Assembly: GCA_036785705.1 (NCBI GenBank)
Contig: JAWUZG010000052.1
Span: forward strand, 1,488,001-1,552,000
Source of the DNA: Acanthornis magna
Lineage: Eukaryota; Chordata; Aves; Passeriformes; Acanthizidae
Reading direction: 5' to 3'
Length of the DNA stretch: 64,000 nucleotides
The notes under the pieces were generated by a model. It saw only the letters and a list, made by a program, of their open reading frames with translations. It had not been told where the DNA came from and did no database searches. The translations under genes were made by a program, and so were the position numbers. This document shows, in pieces, positions 59,097-64,000 of this stretch. Numbering within the stretch: position 1 is the stretch's first letter; every line of letters begins with the position of its first letter.

Positions 59097-59468
59097 CAGA
59101 ATCACAGAATGGTTTGGGTTGGAAGGGACTTTAAAGACCAACCAGTTCCAACCCACCTGCCATGGGGAGGGACACCTTCCACTGGACCAAGCTGCTCCAA
59201 GCCCCATCCACCCTGGTCTTGACCACCTCCAGGGATGGAGCATCCACAACTGCTCTGGGAAAGCTGTGCCAGTGCCTCACTGCACAGTCAAAAATGTCTT
59301 CCTAATATATAAACGAAATCTCTCCTCCGCTAGTTTAAAGCCGTTCCCCCTTTCCTATCACTTTCTGCCCACATAAAAAGATGGGAATTATTGGAAGTAC
59401 TGGAAAGTGTTCTAAGGTCTCCCCGGAGCCTTCTCTTCTCCAGGGTCAACAATCCCATCTCTTTCAGG
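59097..59468 (-). mobile_element. CR1 LINE fragment, antisense
   Basis: Starts AGAATCACAGAATGGTTTGG and GTTGGAAGGGACTTTAAAGA (complement of the CR1 tail). It passes through ACCTGCCATGGGGAGGGACA, CTGTGCCAGTGCCTCACTGC and CCGGAGCCTTCTCTTCTCCA. It is 5'-truncated and lies in opposite orientation to the copy at 56370-56884. Confidence 0.96.
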
Positions 59469-62400
59469 AAGAATCAGAAACAAATTTCACTAGTCCCGGG
59501 TTTTCATTTTAACACTGTGTATTCTTTCCCCTTGCACAGATAAGTATAGATGCTGCATTTTTATAAGGTGTTTAATCACATCAATGGCTAAAGACAAACA
59601 AAAATCCCCACCCTAAAACCAGCAGCTAGGCTGAGGTGAGCTTCATGGGTGTTTAACACTGTATAACCTGGATTGATCTTCTGTGTTTCCAGAAATAATG
59701 TGAGCTGGAGCATCAGGAAAGGCAGAAGCCTTATTTGCCACAACATTTTTAATGATTTGGGAATTTTTGGAAATTTATCTCTGTGGTGCAATACATTAAG
59801 CACTTCTCTGTCAGCCCAGCAATGTACTGAATGTAAATATTTTAATCAGCAGAAGTGGATCATGGCTAATTGACGTGATGAACATGAATAAAAGAATCTT
59901 GCTACTTTTTTGTTTAATGATATTTTCTTGGAAGCCTGAATTGTGTAACTAGAGAGCAAACTCTCTGGGCTGTGGATTGCCCTTTCTAACTGAGTTTATC
60001 AGACTCAGCACAGCAGGATCCTGATAATTGCTTGAGGGCTGGAGGTGTTACTGAAGGAAAAGCCATCATTGAAGTACCAAACACAACAATTAACATTTGA
60101 ATCATTTACAGACTACAGGTGGGCTATCCATATGTGTCCATCCCATACACTCATAATCTGCTTGGTGTAACATTCTGAAACAGAGTTCTTTGTACAGTGG
60201 AAATGCAGCATCCATGGAATAACTTCCCATGCCAGCTGAAATGAGGATTCAAATTTGAAATGGAATTAATGCACATGGAAAATAGGGATTGGCATTTAGA
60301 GTCACATCACCACTCTTAGGGCAGAAAATGATACACCCTCTCCCCAAAATGAGAGTGGAGAGGATCTCTATATCCCACAGGCTGAAAACATTGAACCAGC
60401 AGCTCTGTATGCAGCTTCTGACTTTTGAACAAGAAAACAAAACTGCAACTGAAAGAGCATAGGTAAGAATGCAAGGAAGGTGCAACAAATTTGTAATCAA
60501 AGCAGTGTTGCCATTTCTAAACCCCTAATAAACAAGAAGTAGAGTGGAAAAAACCCAATAGCAGTTCAGGGTAACTGTGCAGTGAAAACCTTACATATCA
60601 AGGGCTGTTGATCTGGGGGAGCAGCACAAGAGGTAATCTCACCCTAACTGGTAGTCTAGTGGTATCAAAATCTTCTGAACATTAAAAGTATAAAGAGAAG
60701 CAAGGTCTATATGTCTGTATTTGCAACACAGGTCCATTATCTATTTGTGGTTTTATTGGGCACCAATCACCACAATAACCCCACAAATCCCCTAACACTC
60801 CCTTGGAACCATCCAGATCTGCAAAAAAACTAAGAGCATCACTTCCCAGCCCAGCTCACAGAGCTCTGCATCATTAACCATCAGGTAATGGCCAAGTCAT
60901 AACTGCTTCATCCCTGTTAAGTATGGGAAGGTTGTTTCAAACAGCTAAATACAGCTCTTGGAAACAACAGCCCCACTGAAAGGGCCTGTTAATGAATGAT
61001 TTATTAGGCAGCAGCTTTCACTGGGATAATTTCTTAATTAACACTCACTAACTAGTTGATGTCTGTGTAAAAAGAAGAAAAAAAAGGACCTAAATATGTT
61101 GATTTTTTTTTCCCGAGATTTTAGAAATCTGTTGATGTACCAGTTCTCCTTCCACACTGGAGCCATCCCAACACCAACTGGCCTGAACAATGGGAGGTGT
61201 GATCTTTATTGCTTTCTCTTTCCACATTTTCATGGAGGCCCATAGCTGCTAAAAGGCTTCAGTGTTCAGTCCCTCCACTATCCTGCTGCGATCCCTCTGC
61301 CATAGTTTGCCAGGAGGCCATGCCTCGCGAGCCCATCGCCCAGCCTGTCTCACTGTGTGTGGGCACAAAGAAAACTAGGTCATTTATTTTCTCTCCTCTG
61401 AATTGCATTTTTCCCCTTTTTTCCTTCTGAAAATTATTGATCAAAGAGCCAGAACAGGGAAACATCCCTGTGCAGGGACCACTAAAAGCCACATCAATTT
61501 GCATGGGCAAGGCCATTTTAAAGCATTTTGGTGTTGTTCATATGTGGCTTCTTGTACCAACCCTGGAGAGATGCACAGGGAGAGATTTACTGCAAAAGGA
61601 GAAATTTAAGAGTTGCTTTTGCTTTAGTCCTCCCTTTTCTATTGCCATGCGGGTCATGTCTGGTGGGAGCAGCTCTACAGCCCCTCATCCACACTGTGTG
61701 CAGCTTTAGTGCATCTAGATCTGGATGCAAGTGATTTTTACAGGGTCATGCCATGATGCAGGAGCAAAGCAAGGGAATAACTGAGAATTCCTGATATGTC
61801 TTTCACGACCTAGCTAGATGTAAATCCCCTTACTTCCTGGGAAAGGCCATAAGGGGATCTAAATCTCTCTTTGTATGTAGGGAGAAGGAAAGGTACTGCA
61901 CAAGAAGGGATGTTGAACAGTGGGGTAATGAGGAACAACAGGACTAAGACTAGAGGCACTTTGCAATTCTCTGAAAGGAAGTGAAAGGATTGTGGAGCTG
62001 GGACAGCAGTGTAGGATTTCCCTACCTGAAGGGAGGCCAGGATTAATGTAGGCTGGGGAAACTGGAAAGTGGAACTGGAGCAAAGTGTGTCTTGAGGCAA
62101 GGAGGGAGGTTTGGATGTGTGTGAGCCTGGGTTTTCAGAGGTGACTCAGCTCTGCAGCATCAGCAGAGAGCTGGGAACGAACGGTGTGTTTCTGCTCTCC
62201 TTCAGACACAACCTAAATATGCTCAGCAGAAAACACTGATCTTGCTGTAACTGTGACATTTTTTTACTTAAAATAATGCTTCTTTTCTTTTCTTGTCTTG
62301 GGGTGTGAAACCAACTTCAGTTCTTGCCTGGACCTTGCTCCAGCACAACTGAAAAATGCCTGGCAGACTTAACAGTTTACATATGCTAATATGATGAATT

Positions 62401-64000
62401 TTCAATATGCTCTAGATGAGGCAAGCTGTGTAATGAAAAAAAATCCGTTTTCAATGACATAGGAAAATCACTTTCCCCTGTTGTAATGAAAAAAGGCCAT
62501 AAATAAATTCTACTTCACTGTTCTTAACTGTCATGTTGCACAGAGTTATGCAAATGCCAGGACACTTGAAACACAGTGTTTGCTAACTCTGTGAAACCAG
62601 TACAGACCTGAAGGTATTTTTTCTCTGTATTTCTTCATCATCCTTACAATGGTACTTGGATGGGGAGGGGTGTGAGTTTCTTGGCCATGTCAAATAACGT
62701 AGAAAACGTAATTCTTAGTAGTTTTGGAAATGCCTTAAACTTCTCGAAGCCTCAGATGTTAGACAACTTCATAGTGAGTGCTTTCATCAAGCTTCAACTT
62801 ACTCTGGCAGTGAGATAATGAACAATTTAAACAAAATGAATGAGAAAATTAAAATTAACAGTCCAGAAAACTCTAAATAATGAGGGAAGAGCCTCCGATG
62901 AGTTAGAAATATTCAAGCTTTTCAAAGGATTTTGAGTATTTGCCTGTATGTGTGTATATAAAAATTCATAGCCTTGTTAATAATAACCATTATTTTTGAG
63001 AGTAGACAGACCCTATGCCACATACTGGCAATAATCGCTCTTCTGTTTATGGTTGCTCACTGGAATAACATTCATGCAGACACAGGAAAATTATTTACAT
63101 TAACCGAATGAATCCAACAATCTCTTACTTCTTTTGCAGAAGCAAATTTTTTACATTCCTTGTCATTTACTGACTTGTGCTGGAGTCTGAGCAGGTTGAA
63201 GGCAGGGTCATTAAATCCTTTCACATATGATTGAATGCTCTGAAAGAGACTCTTTAAAGTGACATAGGAGTGTCTAAGAGACAAATCGTTACCTATGCAG
63301 CTACTTCTGGAGTTGGACAAAGTGTCTAGAACAAGCCATGCACAAGATTAGAATAAAAAGTCAAGAACAATGTGTGTTCAGTGGAAAGGAAATAAAGAAA
63401 CACTGAAATTATGTAGAGACATGTCATCTACATTTGCACTTAGCTTATTTCATCTATTGTCATCTCGACTTTACTGGACAACACAAGAAATATCCAGCAT
63501 TGTTTGTTCACGAGTTGTCTCCAGGAATGTCAGAGGCAGAGGATACCAGAATGTGGATATAATAAGCCTAGTTTACAGCTCCCCTATCAACTTAACAACA
63601 TTATGAACCGGGATGGTGTCCAAGACCCAAACGCTCCTTGCAATTAAACAATGAGAGATACCAGCTCCTATAGACAGTGCCATGGCTTGAATCCTATTGT
63701 TCTGAAGCTTTTAAAATAGATTTCTGACTCTAAAAACCTCATGCACACCAAAAAATCCAAGAAAAGGTACTTATCAGGCAAACCTAGCAGATGTTTGTGA
63801 AAATGTTTAGTTGCAACCCCAGCACTGGGATGGGGTTTGCCAGGAATTGCTCAGAGGTTTAAGAATGCAGACGGAACCTGGACTAAGTCACAGTGTCAAT
63901 GACTATGGAGGCAAATAATTCAAATGGGGTATTTTGATCTGAGTTCAACAAAGAGTAGTTTAACCTCATGGAAGCTGAATGACTGAAAATCTGACATGTG
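59469..64000. other. non-coding, no gene recognised
   Basis: Single-copy-looking DNA. Overlapping frames at 61203-61734 and 61810-62100 share no recognisable domain. A 9-bp inverted repeat (ATCCCCTTA ... TAAGGGGAT) lies at about 61827-61860. A possible conserved block is at 62360-62600. A faint CR1-like phrase (TCTCTGAAAGGAAGTG) at 61969 is too short to call. Confidence 0.5.
62360..62600. promoter_or_regulatory. candidate conserved non-coding element
   Basis: Repeat-free AT-rich sequence with ATATGCTAATATGATGAA, GGCCATAAATAAATTC and AGTTATGCAAATGCC. The last contains the octamer ATGCAAAT bound by POU factors. Its texture resembles vertebrate enhancers; conservation was not tested. Confidence 0.2.

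Noticed and set aside
61895..62040. Possible CR1 fragment (TCTCTGAAAGGAAGTG and neighbouring text)
   Set aside because: The similarity is too short and the expected flanking CR1 blocks are absent or out of order.

Overview
The window looks like bird nuclear DNA. The clearest marker is at least eleven truncated chicken-repeat-1 (CR1) LINE copies with the avian CR1 3' end, which reads (ATTCTATG)n on the sense strand or GGTTTGGGTTGGAAGG on the antisense. Two solo-LTR-like insertions resemble LTRs I remember from songbird assemblies, so a passerine is plausible, but this is recall and not a search result. Nothing in the window is bacterial or compact: there are no operons, and almost every open reading frame is a chance frame, a simple-repeat frame or a CR1 fragment.

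Layout. 1-8400 is intron-like or intergenic DNA with one CR1 fragment. About 8700-10040 is a CpG island, the only good gene-start region. On the minus strand it holds a candidate coding exon (9338-9547, flanked by acceptor- and donor-like sites) and a second strong minus-strand donor at 8805, so a gene probably runs leftward out of the island. I could not name this gene. A non-repetitive block at 8465-8705 may be a conserved regulatory element. 10041-15520 is non-coding with one CR1. 15526-16479 is a GC-rich solo LTR with a perfect 5-bp target duplication. 16485-39631 is long non-coding DNA with three CR1 copies, a TATA box inside a perfect hairpin (17222-17247) and a few splice-bounded micro-ORFs of uncertain value (23619-23650, 31453-31547). 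39632-40216 is a 585-bp pure purine tract that changes repeat unit along its length. 40621-41220 is a very old LINE copy of a type abundant in turtles.

The right third (42500-60000) is the repeat-rich part: six CR1 fragments, a second purine microsatellite (47537-47849), a 573-bp LTR apparently inserted into a CR1 (51540-52112), and several perfect inverted repeats. The last 4.5 kb is featureless apart from a possible conserved AT-rich block.

No complete protein-coding gene, tRNA, rRNA or CRISPR array is supported. The most likely reading is the 5' end and neighbouring non-coding DNA of one leftward gene, followed by a long intergenic or intronic tract. I found no convincing new biological system. 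The items most worth checking are the CpG-island exon, the splice-bounded micro-exon candidates, the purine tract and the structured palindromes.
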